Counted from the stretch's first letter, positions 24,060-35,844 are shown. The stretch: 64,000 nt of DNA from Cohaesibacter intestini (GCF_003324485.1 NZ_QODK01000001.1:1054001-1118000), one strand, 5' to 3'. Notes: generated from the letters alone by a model not told the origin. Numbers and translations: made by a program.

Positions 24060-24563
24060 CTATTTAATCAGTGGCAGAAAGGCCTTGACCAGCTGATCAT
24101 ACACATCGCGCTTGAAGGGGACGATCAGGCTTGGCACCTTTTCAAGGTCTTCCCATCGCCAGCCTTGAAATTCTTGCTCATGTTTGCCGCCGCCTGGCTT
24201 GAGCACATCAATTTCGCTGTCATGGCCCTCAAAACGAAAGGCGAACCAGCGCTGCCTTTGGCCGCGGAACTTGCCTTTCAAGCCAATGCCGAGCAAGTTG
24301 TCTGGTAGATCATAATAGAGCCAGTCTTCCGCTTCCTTCAAAAGAGAGATGGATCTGATCGAGGTTTCCTCGAACAATTCGCGCTCGGCAGCCACAAGCG
24401 GATCTTCTCCCTTGTCGATGCCACCTTGGGGCATCTGCCATGTATGGGCGCTTTTCAGCAACTCAGGTGAGTTGACGCGGTCCCCGATCCAGACCTTGTT
24501 GTCCTTGTTGAATACACAAACGCCGACGCAGTCACGGTAGGGATAGTCTTCACGGGATTTCAT
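24060..24563 (-). CDS. rppH: RNA pyrophosphohydrolase (Nudix)
   Basis: 167 aa. It removes pyrophosphate from triphosphorylated mRNA 5' ends to start decay; alphaproteobacterial homologues include Bartonella IalA. The Nudix box runs from G47 to I69 (GGIDKGEDP then RELFEETSI), with catalytic glutamates E62, E65 and E66 kept, but the usual Gly of the final EEXG is Ser68. The N-terminal YRDCVGVCVFN and WQMPQGGID are typical of RppH. It lies 12 bp after the yibQ-like gene, probably in the same operon with ctpA and envC. Confidence 0.92.
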   Translation of the reverse strand: MKSREDYPYRDCVGVCVFNKDNKVWIGDRVNSPELLKSAHTWQMPQGGIDKGEDPLVAAERELFEETSIRSISLLKEAEDWLYYDLPDNLLGIGLKGKFRGQRQRWFAFRFEGHDSEIDVLKPGGGKHEQEFQGWRWEDLEKVPSLIVPFKRDVYDQLVKAFLPLIK

Positions 24564-24575
24564 GTCACACGTGCC

Positions 24576-25715
24576 TTATTGCTGCAATAAAGTGGTCAGG
24601 GGGACGAGTGCAAAGCCGCGCTGGCGCAAACTTTGTGTCCATTCGGAAATGGTCCGTACACTGGTTGGGAAGGCGGAGGCAATGCCCAATGCGAAGCCAT
24701 TTTCCTGTGCGATGGTTTCCAGCTGAATCAGCCGGGTCTCGATGTCCGCTGCACGGCCCTGAAAGTCGACCACCAGATCGGCCTTGAGATTGGGGACATT
24801 CATATTGCTGGCGATGGCATTCAGGCGACTGCGGCCCGATCCGCCGCTTTCCAGATACAGTAAGCCATTGGCTTGAATTTCGCGCATGAAGTCCGACCCC
24901 GCCAGTTCATCGGCGGAAAAGCGCGCACCCATGTAGTTCATCACGCCAACATAGGAATCAAACCGACCCAGTACCCAGTTCAGGTTGGCCTTGTTGGCTT
25001 CCGTTTTGGCCGTGGTCAACAGGGTGTGGGGGCCGGGATCATTGTTGGGATAGTCAAACGGCTCCATCGGTACCTGTACCAGCAACTCGTGACCCTGACT
25101 GCGGGCCTTTTGTGTCCACCGCGCCAGCGAATTGCCATAAGGGGCGAAGGCCAAAGTGACATCGGGGGGCAGCAGACTGAGCGCTTCCTGTGTCGTGGTT
25201 TGTGACAGGCCAAGGCCATCGACAACGATGGCAATCTTAGGCAAGCCGGCAATGGCGTCGCTGTTGACGGGGCGTGCAAAGAGCTTGTATGGCCGCTGGT
25301 TCGAGCCAGCATTGCCTGCGTCATTCAATTGTGGCGAAGAGGGATCGAGCACCCGAATACCATCGCCATTGTTGGCGGTGGGTTGATTGCTCTGATTGGG
25401 ATTGGCCTGATTGGGGAATAATTCCGGCATGGACCGGGGATCTGGGCTGTTGAGATTGGTCTCCGGAATGCCGGGCTTAATTCCCGGTCGCATGCCCTCG
25501 ACGCCAATCTTGGCGGTTTGGCGCAACGTGGCTACCAAATCGACCCTTTCGGTTGGGTAACCGCCAGTGGGGTCGTCCACCATAACGATCCAGCCAATCA
25601 GACCGGCCAACACCAATGTCAGTGCGCCGAGCGAACCAAGCATGAAAATGTGGGACAGACCGTTGGATTGTTGTTTGTTTTGGCCGAGGGGTTTTTTCAG
25701 ATCATTCGCCGCCAT
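24576..25715 (-). CDS. Divergent polysaccharide deacetylase (YibQ-like)
   Basis: 379 aa. One membrane anchor near residues 24-46 (FMLGSLGALTLVLAGLIGWIVM), then a Pro/Asn/Gln-rich linker to about 165, then a periplasmic domain starting IAIVVDGLGLSQTTTQEAL that matches the divergent polysaccharide deacetylase family: VTLAFAPYGNSL, ELLVQVPMEPFDYPNNDPGPHTLLT and GLLYLESGGSGRS are recognisable. The family is predicted to act on envelope polysaccharide or peptidoglycan, but activity is not well established. The context with envC and ctpA, both peptidoglycan-linked, supports an envelope role. Confidence 0.85.
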   Translation of the reverse strand: MAANDLKKPLGQNKQQSNGLSHIFMLGSLGALTLVLAGLIGWIVMVDDPTGGYPTERVDLVATLRQTAKIGVEGMRPGIKPGIPETNLNSPDPRSMPELFPNQANPNQSNQPTANNGDGIRVLDPSSPQLNDAGNAGSNQRPYKLFARPVNSDAIAGLPKIAIVVDGLGLSQTTTQEALSLLPPDVTLAFAPYGNSLARWTQKARSQGHELLVQVPMEPFDYPNNDPGPHTLLTTAKTEANKANLNWVLGRFDSYVGVMNYMGARFSADELAGSDFMREIQANGLLYLESGGSGRSRLNAIASNMNVPNLKADLVVDFQGRAADIETRLIQLETIAQENGFALGIASAFPTSVRTISEWTQSLRQRGFALVPLTTLLQQ

Positions 25716-25781
25716 GGTCCATCTTTCGACAAGAGGACGGGGAGAAGGCAGCCCCGGGCGGGACTGCCTTCGATTGCTTCA

Positions 25782-27143
25782 CTATTCGACCTTGGCCGGG
25801 AAAGCGACATCCTGCTCTTCGCCATTCATCAGCTTGAGAGCGAATTGCAGCTGGGTGTCTTTGTCGACTTCTGTTGGCACGTAAGAAGGGGAATAGGCTT
25901 CCTTGGCCTTTTCCTTGTCCTCCGCGCTCTCGTCAGCCGTCTTTTCTGCTTCCCCTTCGGCTTCCAGATGGCCTTTGAGTTTGGCCTCGGTGGTTGCCGT
26001 GGTTGGGAAGCGTTCCTTCAGTTCGTCAGGCAGTTCCTGCTTGACGAAAATGTCAGGAACGATGCCCTTGGCCTGAATGGACGTACCCGATGGGGTGTAA
26101 TAGCGTGCTGTGGTCAGGCGGATGGCGCCATTGTTGCCCAGTGGAATGATCGTCTGAACCGACCCTTTGCCAAAGCTTTTTGAGCCGATAATGGTTGCCC
26201 GTTTGTGATCCAGCAGGGCACCGGCGACAATCTCGGACGCCGAAGCCGAGCCACCATTGATCAGCACGATCAGTGGACGCCCCTTGGTCAGATCGCCTGC
26301 ACGGGCATAGAAGCGCTTGACTTCATCCTTGTTGCGGCCACGGGTGGAGACAATTTCACCCTGATCAAGGAAGGTGTCGGAAATGGCGATGGACTGGTCG
26401 AGCTGGCCACCGGGGTTGGATCGCAGATCGAGGATGAAGCCCTTGACCTTGTCGCTACCAATTTCTTTTTCCAGTTCGGCAATGGCTTCTTTCAGGCCAT
26501 TGAAAGCCTGACCGTTAAACTGGGTGATGCGCACATAGCCGATATCGCCATGGGCCTTGGAGCGCACCGAAGAAATTTTGATGATTTCACGGGTGATCGA
26601 TACCTTGATTGGCTTTTCGACATCCTTGCGCACGATGGTCAGTTCGATTGCTGTGCCGACCCTGCCGCGCATCTTGTCGACCGCTTCGCTGAGTGACAGG
26701 CCGCGAACCGGCTCATCATCGAGATGGGTGATCAGGTCGTCCGCCAGAATGCCTGCACGGTGGGCCGGGGTGTCATCGATTGGAGAAATCACCTTGACCA
26801 GCCCGTCTTCCAGGGTGACCTGAATTCCGAGACCGCCAAATTCACCGGAGGTTTCAACCGTCATGTCCTCAAAGCTCTCTGGGGAGAGATAGCTTGAATG
26901 AGGGTCGAGCGAGGTCAACATGCCATTCAGAGCGGCAGCGATGAGCTTCTTGTCTTCCGGTTCCTCGACATATTCGCGGCGCACGCGCTCGAACACATCG
27001 CCGAATAGGTTGAGGTGACGATAGGTGTCGGAGCCTGCTGCATTGGCTGTGCCCGTCGCATCCCACGGTGACACTGCAAGGGTGACAACAAGGCCAGCAC
27101 CCATGAGAGCACCGATAAGCAAGAGTGAGAGTTTACGGATCAT
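25782..27143 (-). CDS. ctpA: C-terminal processing protease CtpA (S41 family)
   Basis: 453 aa. Signal anchor at the N-terminus (MIRKLSLLLIGALMGAGLVV), S41 N-terminal helices, a PDZ domain at about 80-160 (GGLGIQVTLEDGLVKVISPIDDTPAHRAGI), and the Ser-Lys catalytic site in GGSASASEIVAGAL and KSFGKGSVQT. It cleaves C-termini of periplasmic or envelope proteins; homologues tune peptidoglycan hydrolases. The frame is open 12 codons upstream, but the ATG at 27143 overlaps the envC-like stop (ATGA) and has AAGG 7 nt before it. This implies coupled translation with the peptidoglycan-hydrolase activator upstream. Confidence 0.93.
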   Translation of the reverse strand: MIRKLSLLLIGALMGAGLVVTLAVSPWDATGTANAAGSDTYRHLNLFGDVFERVRREYVEEPEDKKLIAAALNGMLTSLDPHSSYLSPESFEDMTVETSGEFGGLGIQVTLEDGLVKVISPIDDTPAHRAGILADDLITHLDDEPVRGLSLSEAVDKMRGRVGTAIELTIVRKDVEKPIKVSITREIIKISSVRSKAHGDIGYVRITQFNGQAFNGLKEAIAELEKEIGSDKVKGFILDLRSNPGGQLDQSIAISDTFLDQGEIVSTRGRNKDEVKRFYARAGDLTKGRPLIVLINGGSASASEIVAGALLDHKRATIIGSKSFGKGSVQTIIPLGNNGAIRLTTARYYTPSGTSIQAKGIVPDIFVKQELPDELKERFPTTATTEAKLKGHLEAEGEAEKTADESAEDKEKAKEAYSPSYVPTEVDKDTQLQFALKLMNGEEQDVAFPAKVE

Positions 27144-28600
27144 CCGTCTGCCTTTTCTTTCAAAGCTACTGTCCACCATGGCGCGGGATCAATCGCCGTG
27201 CCATCTTTTCTCAATTCCAAATATAACACCGGGCGAGATGCACCTGAGTCAAGTACATCCGTTGCCGCCAGTCGTGTTTTTTGCATTGTACCAACCGGTT
27301 CGTTGGCCAATACAAAGGATCCAACATCCGCGATGAGGTCATCCATCCCGGCAAGGACTATATGGTAGCCGTCTCCGGCATTTATGATCAAGAGTTTACC
27401 GAAGGATCTGAACGGTCCTGCGTAAACAATCCAGCCATCTGCCGGGCTGGTGACCTGTGCGCCGATGCGCGTGGCGATCGACAAACCCTGTGTTTGGCCG
27501 CCGAAACCGTCATTGGTCCCATAACCTTTGAGGATGGCGCCCCGTGCAGGCAGCTGCAACAGGCCCTTCATTTTACCAAAAGGTATGGCAGGAGAAAGGC
27601 GCGCAGCGTCTTTTAAGGCGGCAATTTTCTGTTTCTTTGTTTCCAGTTTCTTCTCAAGCAGGCGTTTTTCTGCTTCTTTGGCTTCATCCACTGCCAAACG
27701 CGCCGCCTTGATTTCCTGTTCCATGCCATCAATCAGCTCTTGCAAGCTGCGGGCGCGGGAGGCCAATTCGCTGATCCGTTGCTCTTCGGAGCGGGCGGCT
27801 TCAAGGCTGGAGGCTTCCTGTTGCTTTTTCTTGGCGACCAGCAAGTCAAGGCGTTGCTGCTCTTCGTGTAACTTTCCCAAGCCGCCTTGCAGGGCGGTTT
27901 TCTCCTGCTCGATCTTGGCTTGTACGCTGATCAGGGCTTCGAGCTGGGCGGCCAGAGCCTGAGCCTCAAGGCGCACTTCTGGCACCAGAGTACTAAGCAG
28001 AATGGCGGAGCGAACGGCGCTCAGGGCTTCGTTGGGCCGGATGAACAGGGCCGGGGGAGGGTTGCGACCAATGCGCTGAAGGGCTGCGAGGATTTCGGAG
28101 AGGGCATCACGCTGCTCGGCCAGCGACACACGCAGATTGGTCTGGTCGGCAAACAGGGTGCGCAGGCGGGTTTCGCGATCCGACAGGGAGCTCTCCAGAT
28201 TCTTGATCCGCTCTGCCGTCGCCAGCAGATCTTGCTGGATGATTTCCCGGTCTGAGCGCAATTGCGCGATCTCATCTTTGAGTTCCTGTTGCCGTTCGTT
28301 GGACAGGGCAATCGATGCTTCGATCTCTGTCAGGGCGGCTTCCTGCTGCTTGCGAGCGGTGAGGCGGGCTTCCAGCGCCCGGGCCGCGCGCTGTTCCGCT
28401 TCGGTTTTTTCCGGGTCCGACTGGGGGGTGTCCGGCGCACTGGCTTCGTTGCTGGCGGGTTGGTCGCTATTCTGGGCTTGCAAAGGCATGATCGACAGGC
28501 TGAGCAGGAGGGTGACGATCGCCGCCAGTGTTTGCACACCGCGTTTTGTCCGGTTTCCGGAGCCCGCCTTCCTGCCTTGTTGGTTGTGCAACCGAATCAT
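27140..28600 (-). CDS. envC: EnvC-like murein hydrolase activator
   Basis: About 486 aa. Signal peptide (TLAAIVTLLLSLSIMPLQAQ), then a long coiled coil rich in Glu, Gln, Arg and Ala (about residues 60-320), and a C-terminal LytM/M23 domain (GAILKGYGTNDGFGGQTQGLSIATRIGAQVTSPADG). The metal-binding HxxxD and HxH residues of active M23 peptidases are absent, as in EnvC and NlpD. It should therefore activate amidases for septal peptidoglycan splitting rather than cut by itself. The frame opens at 28633, but the ATG at 28600 follows GAGG and fits the signal peptide better. Its stop overlaps the ctpA start. Confidence 0.88.
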   Translation of the reverse strand: MIRLHNQQGRKAGSGNRTKRGVQTLAAIVTLLLSLSIMPLQAQNSDQPASNEASAPDTPQSDPEKTEAEQRAARALEARLTARKQQEAALTEIEASIALSNERQQELKDEIAQLRSDREIIQQDLLATAERIKNLESSLSDRETRLRTLFADQTNLRVSLAEQRDALSEILAALQRIGRNPPPALFIRPNEALSAVRSAILLSTLVPEVRLEAQALAAQLEALISVQAKIEQEKTALQGGLGKLHEEQQRLDLLVAKKKQQEASSLEAARSEEQRISELASRARSLQELIDGMEQEIKAARLAVDEAKEAEKRLLEKKLETKKQKIAALKDAARLSPAIPFGKMKGLLQLPARGAILKGYGTNDGFGGQTQGLSIATRIGAQVTSPADGWIVYAGPFRSFGKLLIINAGDGYHIVLAGMDDLIADVGSFVLANEPVGTMQKTRLAATDVLDSGASRPVLYLELRKDGTAIDPAPWWTVALKEKADG

Positions 28601-28737
28601 CTGTCCTGCCTCTTTGAGCGCAATGTAAATCAAGCGATGCAGTGGTGGAATCGTCTGACAGAAAATTCAGGACCGCGTCCCCGCCTTTGCGGGCAAAGAC
28701 GCAGGGTGCGTGTGATCAATCCATGCGATCATCGGGG

Positions 28738-29220
28738 TCAAACGCGATGATAAGGATGGCCAGTGAGAATGGTGATGGCGCGATAGACCTGCTCGCTCAG
28801 CAGCATGCGCGCCAGTTGGTGCGGCCATGTCATGGCCCCCAGTGCCAGTTTGGCGTCGGCACGCGCAAGCAGTTCATCTCCGTGACCATCGGGCCCGCCA
28901 ATAACGAAAGCAACCGCAGGTGCGCCGGCATTGCGCTGCTTGTCGATCAGCTTGGCAAAGGCTTCGCTGGAGATATTCTTGCCATGCTCGTCAAGGGCGA
29001 CAATATAGGCACCAGACGGCAAGCTTTTTAGCAGCTGGTCGGCTTCCTGACTTTTGCGTTCAGGGGTTGAGCGCGCGCGGCTTTCGGCAAACTCGATAAT
29101 GTCCGGGCCGGACAGTCCCAGAGAGCGCCCAGCCTTTTTCGCCCTGTCTCGATAACGCGCGACAAGATCAGTCTCCGGGCCGGCTTTTTGCCGTCCGATA
29201 GCTGCTATGACTAGCTTCAT
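28738..29220 (-). CDS. rlmH: 23S rRNA pseudouridine-1915 N3-methyltransferase
   Basis: 160 aa SPOUT-class methyltransferase. The conserved start MKLVIAAIGR, a LDEHGKNISSEAFA stretch, the SAM-binding loop GGPDGHG (108-114) and the C-terminal LALGAMTWPHQLARMLLSEQVYRAITILTGHPYHR are diagnostic. It follows rsfS in the same direction, a widespread pairing of ribosome-related genes. Confidence 0.96.
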   Translation of the reverse strand: MKLVIAAIGRQKAGPETDLVARYRDRAKKAGRSLGLSGPDIIEFAESRARSTPERKSQEADQLLKSLPSGAYIVALDEHGKNISSEAFAKLIDKQRNAGAPAVAFVIGGPDGHGDELLARADAKLALGAMTWPHQLARMLLSEQVYRAITILTGHPYHRV

Positions 29221-29294
29221 CTGCCTTACCCGTGGACCAAGCGAGGGACATTGCGGCTGGTGCCGATCTCGCTCGTTTGATCATTGTCAGCCGC

Positions 29295-29729
29295 TCAGTC
29301 TTCGTCCTGAGCTTCGGCTGCCCACATTTTCTCGATATTGTAGAATTCGCGGACTTCCGGGCGGAAGATGTGAACAATATGGTCGCCGGTATCGATCAGG
29401 ACCCAATCGCAATTGGGCAGACCTTCCACATGCGCATTGCCAAAGCCATTGTCCTTGAGATCTCGCAAGAGACGATCAGAGACGGCACCGACATGACGAT
29501 GGGAACGACCGGAGGTGATGACCATGAAGTCGGCAAGGGCTGATTTGCCGCGCAGGTCAATGGACAAGATGTCCTCTGCCTTGGAATCATCCAAGCTTGC
29601 GAGGATCAACTCGAGAGCCTGCTCAGGATCCTTGCGATCCGTCACGAGGCTTGCGGGAGAGAGGCCTTCTGGCATGATCTCCATTTGGGTTGCGGTAGAC
29701 AGGAATGTACCTCTTATATCAAACTGCAT
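29295..29729 (-). CDS. rsfS: Ribosome silencing factor RsfS
   Basis: Up to 144 aa. It binds L14 and blocks subunit joining in starvation. The family core starts at about residue 34 (ALELILASLDDSKAEDILSIDLRGKSALADFMVITSGRSHRHVGAVSD) and ends with DWVLIDTGDHIVHIFRPEVREFYNIEKMW, as in most bacteria. The start is unsure: the first ATG at 29729 has no clear ribosome site, and internal ATGs at 29684 or 29675 would give a protein closer to the usual 105-130 aa. Confidence 0.92.
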   Translation of the reverse strand: MQFDIRGTFLSTATQMEIMPEGLSPASLVTDRKDPEQALELILASLDDSKAEDILSIDLRGKSALADFMVITSGRSHRHVGAVSDRLLRDLKDNGFGNAHVEGLPNCDWVLIDTGDHIVHIFRPEVREFYNIEKMWAAEAQDED

Positions 29730-29849
29730 GGCAGCTTCTGCCGTTCATCGATCCGTCTTTCATGATGGTGAACGGAAATGGAAAGGCGAAAATCTGACCC
29801 GAAAACCAAATCGTCGCATAAATAGGATATGTCACGCCGTATGACAATT

Positions 29850-30506
29850 TCAAGGCTGTTGCTTTTGCGACAGCGATTGCTGCTGCGAATGTCGCCTCAG
29901 CGCCGTCGAAGACAGATGTGAGCGGGGCCCATACAAAAATGTCCAGACGGGGCAGGGCGCGCCCACGAGCGCTCTTGCCCGATTGTCTTGAATACGAGCG
30001 TGAGCAAACGCTTTTGCGGCTGTCGCCTTCAGCGGTGCGCGACTGTATCCGGGTCTGTCCACAATTGCAACCGGCATTGAGGCCATTATCGACCGCCATT
30101 GTTGCCAATGGTGAAATTGGATTAAATTGTCTGCTCCCATGATCCAGACCAGATCAACGCCGCGGGTGCGCTGTTGCAGCCATTTGAGGGTCATGGCGGT
30201 GTAGCTGGTGCCTGCTTTGGCCTCGACGCCGGTGACGTCAATGCGCGGGTGATCCATCATCGCGGCGGTGCGTGTGATGCGGGTTTCAAGCTTGGGTAAG
30301 TCCCTGATATCCTTGAGTGGGTTGCCCGGTGTGACGAGGCACCAAATGCGATCAAGTTGCAGGCGACGCAGGGCCGTCAGAGCGACATGGCGGTGACCTT
30401 CATGCGCAGGGTTGAAGCTGCCGCCATAAAGGCCGATGCGCATGCCCGGTTGAAAGGGCGGAAGCCCAATGCCATGGGTGCGGGACCGGGTCATGTCAGC
30501 GGTCAT
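29850..30506 (-). CDS. nadD: Nicotinate-nucleotide adenylyltransferase
   Basis: About 218 aa. It joins ATP and nicotinate mononucleotide in NAD synthesis. The nucleotidyltransferase motif GLYGGSFNPAHEGHRH lies near the N-terminus and the second motif ISSTALRR-like (LSSTALRR) near the C-terminus. The frame opens at 30554, but AAGGAAGGGA lies before the ATG at 30506. It stands between proA and rsfS, the usual Rhizobiales order. A 120-bp spacer separates it from rsfS. Confidence 0.93.
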   Translation of the reverse strand: MTADMTRSRTHGIGLPPFQPGMRIGLYGGSFNPAHEGHRHVALTALRRLQLDRIWCLVTPGNPLKDIRDLPKLETRITRTAAMMDHPRIDVTGVEAKAGTSYTAMTLKWLQQRTRGVDLVWIMGADNLIQFHHWQQWRSIMASMPVAIVDRPGYSRAPLKATAAKAFAHARIQDNRARALVGAPCPVWTFLYGPRSHLSSTALRRHSQQQSLSQKQQP

Positions 30507-30572
30507 GCTGGGGTCCCTTCCTTGTGGTTCCGGGTCATGTGCATCAAAAACCATTGAATCAGATCCCGGTCC

Positions 30573-31847
30573 TTATGGTCGGGTCTGGCCTGTGCCATGC
30601 ACACGATATTTGAAGCTGGTCAGCTGTTCCAGACCCACCGGGCCACGGGCATGCATGCGACCGGTGGCAATGCCGATTTCGGCGCCCATGCCAAACTCGC
30701 CGCCATCGGCAAACTGGGTCGATGCATTGTGCATAACAATGGCGCTGTCAACTTCATTGAGGAAACGTTCCGCCGCTGCAGCATCCTCGGTGAGGATGCT
30801 TTCGGTGTGGCTGGAGCTGTAGGTGGCGATGTGATCGATGGCCTCACCAACCCCATCCACCAGCTTGGCGGAGATGATGGCGTCGAGATATTCGGTCGAC
30901 CAATCCTCTTCCCGAGCTTCCTTGGCGGCGGGAAAAAGGGCCCGAATGTCAGCGGTGCCACGGATTTCGCAGCCCGCTGCAGCGAGTGCTTCCAGCACGG
31001 GCTTGCCGATTGTCTCGGCCACGTCGCGGTCAATCAGCAAGGTTTCTGCCGACCCGCAAATGCCGGTACGGCGCATCTTGGCATTGACCGTGATGTCAAC
31101 GGCTTTGGCTGCATCGGCTGCCTTGTCGATATAGAGGTGGCAAATGCCTTCCAGATGGGAGAAGACCGGCACGCGGGCCTCTTCCTGCACGCGGCCAACC
31201 AGACCCTTGCCGCCGCGCGGCACGATGACATCGACATTGCCGCCAAGGCCCCGCAACATTTCGCCAACGGCGGCCCGATCGGTGGTTGGGACAATCTGGA
31301 TGGCGTCGGCTGGCAAGCCAGCTGCCTCAAGGCCAGCGGTCAGGCAGGCATGAATGGCACGCGAAGAATGATGGCTGTCCGAACCGCCACGCAGGATTGC
31401 CGCATTGCCGGCCTTCAGGCACAAAGCCCCAGCATCTGCGGTTACATTGGGGCGGCTTTCATAAATCACGCCGATGACGCCAAGCGGCGTGCGGACGCGC
31501 TCGATTTTCAGACCGTTGGGGCGATCCCAGCCCGCCATGATATCGCCGACGGGATCGGGCAGGGTGACAATCGCATCCAAACCGGCGGCAATGGCTTCAA
31601 TCCGGCTTTCATCAAGGGTCAGGCGATCGAGAAAGGCCTTGGTCATGCCGTCTTCCTCACCTTTGGCCACATCCTTGGCATTGGCTTCGAGAATGGCGGG
31701 AATGCTGGCTCGAATGGTTGTGGCGGCTTCTGTGAGGGCCTTGTCTTTCTGGGCACTCGGGGCATTGGCCAAGGTCCGGGCGGCGCTGCGCGCGCGGCGA
31801 CCGAGCTCGCTCATCATGTCGGCGACGGTGCTGGTCATGTCATTCAT
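30573..31847 (-). CDS. proA: Glutamate-5-semialdehyde dehydrogenase
   Basis: 424 aa. It reduces gamma-glutamyl phosphate to glutamate semialdehyde in proline synthesis. The aldehyde-dehydrogenase fold shows [29 protein letters not shown] and the catalytic Cys264 in [40 protein letters not shown] is the family C-terminal signature. It follows proB with a 102-bp spacer on the same strand. Confidence 0.97.
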   Translation of the reverse strand: MNDMTSTVADMMSELGRRARSAARTLANAPSAQKDKALTEAATTIRASIPAILEANAKDVAKGEEDGMTKAFLDRLTLDESRIEAIAAGLDAIVTLPDPVGDIMAGWDRPNGLKIERVRTPLGVIGVIYESRPNVTADAGALCLKAGNAAILRGGSDSHHSSRAIHACLTAGLEAAGLPADAIQIVPTTDRAAVGEMLRGLGGNVDVIVPRGGKGLVGRVQEEARVPVFSHLEGICHLYIDKAADAAKAVDITVNAKMRRTGICGSAETLLIDRDVAETIGKPVLEALAAAGCEIRGTADIRALFPAAKEAREEDWSTEYLDAIISAKLVDGVGEAIDHIATYSSSHTESILTEDAAAAERFLNEVDSAIVMHNASTQFADGGEFGMGAEIGIATGRMHARGPVGLEQLTSFKYRVHGTGQTRP

Positions 31848-31949
31848 ACTGCATTCCCCCAGTTGGGCGTCAGCCCTTTTGTCTGTTCGATATAGGATTG
31901 AAGCTTTCGACAGGTCAAGTCGTGATTGCGTGAACGTGCACGGCGTGGT

Positions 31950-33104
31950 TCAAATCGGGGTGACCGGTTCATGGTCACGCAGAACCATGTCGTCCCTGTG
32001 GATCAGCTCCGGTCGCCCGTCATAGCCCAGCAGAGCGGGTATGTCGGACGATTTGTGGCCAATGATCTGGTCGGCTTCGGTGCGGTCGTAACCAATCAGG
32101 CCACGGGCAATTTCCTGCCCGTCAAGCCGCCGGATGATCACCGCGTCGCCTTTGGCAAAGTTACCGTCGAGGGCCTTGACGCCTGCGGGCAGCAGGCTCT
32201 TGCCGGACAACAGGGCCCGAACCGCACCGTCATCAAGAGTCAAAATGCCTTGCGGCTCCAGATGGCCATTGATCCAGCGTTTGCGTTGGGTGATCGGGTT
32301 GGCAACCGCGGTGAACCAGCTGCATTTGCCGCCCTCCATCAAGGCTTTGAGCGGATTATAGTCCCCGCCATTGGCGATGATCATGTTGGCCCCTGCATTG
32401 ACCGCGATCTTGGCTGCAGCAATCTTGGTGGTCATGCCGCCTTTGGCCAGCGATGATCCTGCACTGCCTGCCATGGCTTCAATGGCCGGGGTGATATGCT
32501 CGATGATAGGAATATGTTCCGCGTCGGGGTTGGTGGCGGGTGGCGCAGTGTATAGGCCGTCAATGTCGGAGAGCAGGATCAGGCAATCTGCGCTGATCAT
32601 CGTGGCGACGCGGGCGGCCAGCCGGTCATTGTCGCCGAATTTGATTTCACTGGTCGCGACCGTGTCATTTTCGTTGATGATCGGCACCGCGTCCAGTTCG
32701 AGCAGTTTGGTCAAGGTGGCGCGGGCATTGAGATAGCGGCGGCGTTCTTCTGTGTCTTCAAAGGTCAGCAGGATCTGGCCTGCGGTCAGGTCGACCTTGT
32801 GCAGGGCGTCAGCATAGGCTTCGCCCAAGGCGATCTGACCGATGGCAGCGGCGGCCTGGCTTTCCTCAAGCTTCAGCTTGCCTGCTGGCAGATGGGTGCG
32901 CCGTCGACCCAGTGCAATGGCACCGGACGAGACGATCAGCACTTCCTTGCCCTGTGCCTTGAGCATGGCGATGTCGTCGATCAGGGTCTGCAGCCATGCG
33001 GCCCGCAGGCGTCCCGTTTTTTCGTCAACGAGGGTGGCAGAGCCGATCTTGATGACGATGCGTTTCTGGTCCTGAAGTCTCACGAGTGCATCCAATTCTG
33101 CCAA
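31950..33104 (-). CDS. proB: Glutamate 5-kinase with PUA domain
   Basis: 384 aa. First step of proline synthesis, normally feedback-inhibited by proline. The amino-acid-kinase domain begins [13 protein letters not shown] and includes [29 protein letters not shown] and [26 protein letters not shown]-terminal PUA domain starts at about residue 285 ([13 protein letters not shown]-like segment, [17 protein letters not shown]). Its start is 43 bp from the obgE stop, so the run obgE-proB-proA-nadD may be one transcript. Confidence 0.96.
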   Translation of the reverse strand: MAELDALVRLQDQKRIVIKIGSATLVDEKTGRLRAAWLQTLIDDIAMLKAQGKEVLIVSSGAIALGRRRTHLPAGKLKLEESQAAAAIGQIALGEAYADALHKVDLTAGQILLTFEDTEERRRYLNARATLTKLLELDAVPIINENDTVATSEIKFGDNDRLAARVATMISADCLILLSDIDGLYTAPPATNPDAEHIPIIEHITPAIEAMAGSAGSSLAKGGMTTKIAAAKIAVNAGANMIIANGGDYNPLKALMEGGKCSWFTAVANPITQRKRWINGHLEPQGILTLDDGAVRALLSGKSLLPAGVKALDGNFAKGDAVIIRRLDGQEIARGLIGYDRTEADQIIGHKSSDIPALLGYDGRPELIHRDDMVLRDHEPVTPI

Positions 33105-33147
33105 ACGCGTCTTATAAAATAAGCTTAAGGGAGGCGGGGGACGATCC

Positions 33148-34729
<1,582 letters not shown>

Positions 34730-34730
<1 letters not shown>

Positions 34731-35398
34731 TATGCTGCTCCTTTGATATCCAGAGTTTCAACGGGCTTCTCGGCGGGGGTGAAGGCGGATGCTCCGGCCC
34801 AGTGACGCAAGGCGTACCAGATGCCGCGATCCAACCGGTAGCGGTCGATCGGGATCTTGCCGTCATAGTGTCTCGAATGGGCCATGCCGGTGCCGCAATA
34901 TTGAAATCCGCATTTTTCAACGACGCGACGGGACGCTCCGCAGGTGACGCGACAACGGGCTGTCACGGTACGCAGGGAGGGCTGGTTTTTGTCCGGGTTT
35001 GAGAAAGCAAAGTCCGCAATCGCCTGAATGGCCTGGGTCGCATAATTCTTGTCCCAGTGGCCTTCACGGATCATCACGCTGATTTCTGCTTCGGAGCCTG
35101 CCTTGTTGATCAGGAGGCCGATGGCGCCAACAAATGCACCTTTGTTGTCGGTCATGACAAAGGGCACTGTGTCCTGTTTGGCATTTGCCTCAATCTCGGC
35201 GAGCCATTGTTCGGCGTCTGCGCGAGAGGTTGGCAGCCAGTTGCAGCAAATGTTCTTGGCCAACACTGGTTTGGTGGCCAGTGCGACAAGCATGTCGATA
35301 TCAGCGCGCCGAGGCTGGCGCAGGATGATGGAGCTGTTTCCCAAACCCCGGATACTGTCGGGTTCGGTCTGTAACAAGCTTTCGTCTATTTCCAACAT
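34730..35398 (-). CDS. Second GNAT acetyltransferase
   Basis: 222 aa. N-terminal IILRQPRRADIDMLVALATKPVLAKN, central FVGAIGLLINKAGSEAEISVMIREGHWDKNYATQAIQAI (acetyl-CoA site) and a Cys-containing VTARCRVTCGASRRVVEKCGFQ in place of the more usual N-x-x-S motif. It resembles the RimJ/RimL-type gene downstream only loosely. The stop is shared with the start of that gene (TAATG). Pairs of such acetyltransferases beside obgE and rpmA are common in Rhizobiales; function is not established. Confidence 0.83.
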
Positions 35399-35437
35399 GG
35401 TGTCCTCCTGGTTGGCGATAGGTTAGGGATCAAAAGC

Positions 35438-35467
35438 GAAAGGGGAGACGGTGTCCCATCTCCCCTT
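35438..35467 (-). terminator. Terminator of rplU-rpmA
   Basis: AAGGGGAGA (35459-35467 read on the minus strand) and TCTCCCCTT (35440-35448) form a 9-bp perfect stem with a 10-nt loop, followed on the minus strand by a TTTCGCTTTT tract. It lies between rpmA and the acetyltransferases. Confidence 0.75.
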
Positions 35468-35550
35468 CTAATCTTTTGATCCTGCCAGGAGGATCTTTGT
35501 CGATTTGTCGGGGTCAGGGACACCGGCAAATCGTATATCTCATGCCAGTG

Positions 35551-35820
35551 TTATTCTGCGGCTTCCGCCACCGGGTTCACGGATACGTAAGTTCGGCCAT
35601 TGGACTTGGTGCGAAACTCTACGTTGCCGTCGGTGGTTGCAAATAGGGTGTGGTCCTTGCCCATGCCTACGTTGCTGCCCGGATGCCACTTGGTTCCGCG
35701 CTGACGAATAATGATGTTGCCGGCGATGACCACTTCACCACCGAACTTTTTCACGCCCAGACGACGGCCAGCTGTATCGCGACCGTTACGGGATGAACCA
35801 CCTGCCTTTTTATGTGCCAT
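35551..35820 (-). CDS. rpmA: Ribosomal protein L27
   Basis: 89 aa. It starts [29 protein letters not shown], the highly conserved N-terminus that reaches the peptidyl-transferase centre, with [13 protein letters not shown] following. No N-terminal cleavage extension of the Firmicutes type is present. It is 24 bp after rplU. Confidence 0.98.
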   Translation of the reverse strand: MAHKKAGGSSRNGRDTAGRRLGVKKFGGEVVIAGNIIIRQRGTKWHPGSNVGMGKDHTLFATTDGNVEFRTKSNGRTYVSVNPVAEAAE

Positions 35821-35844
35821 TTTGGTGTCTCCTCGTCTCTAAAC

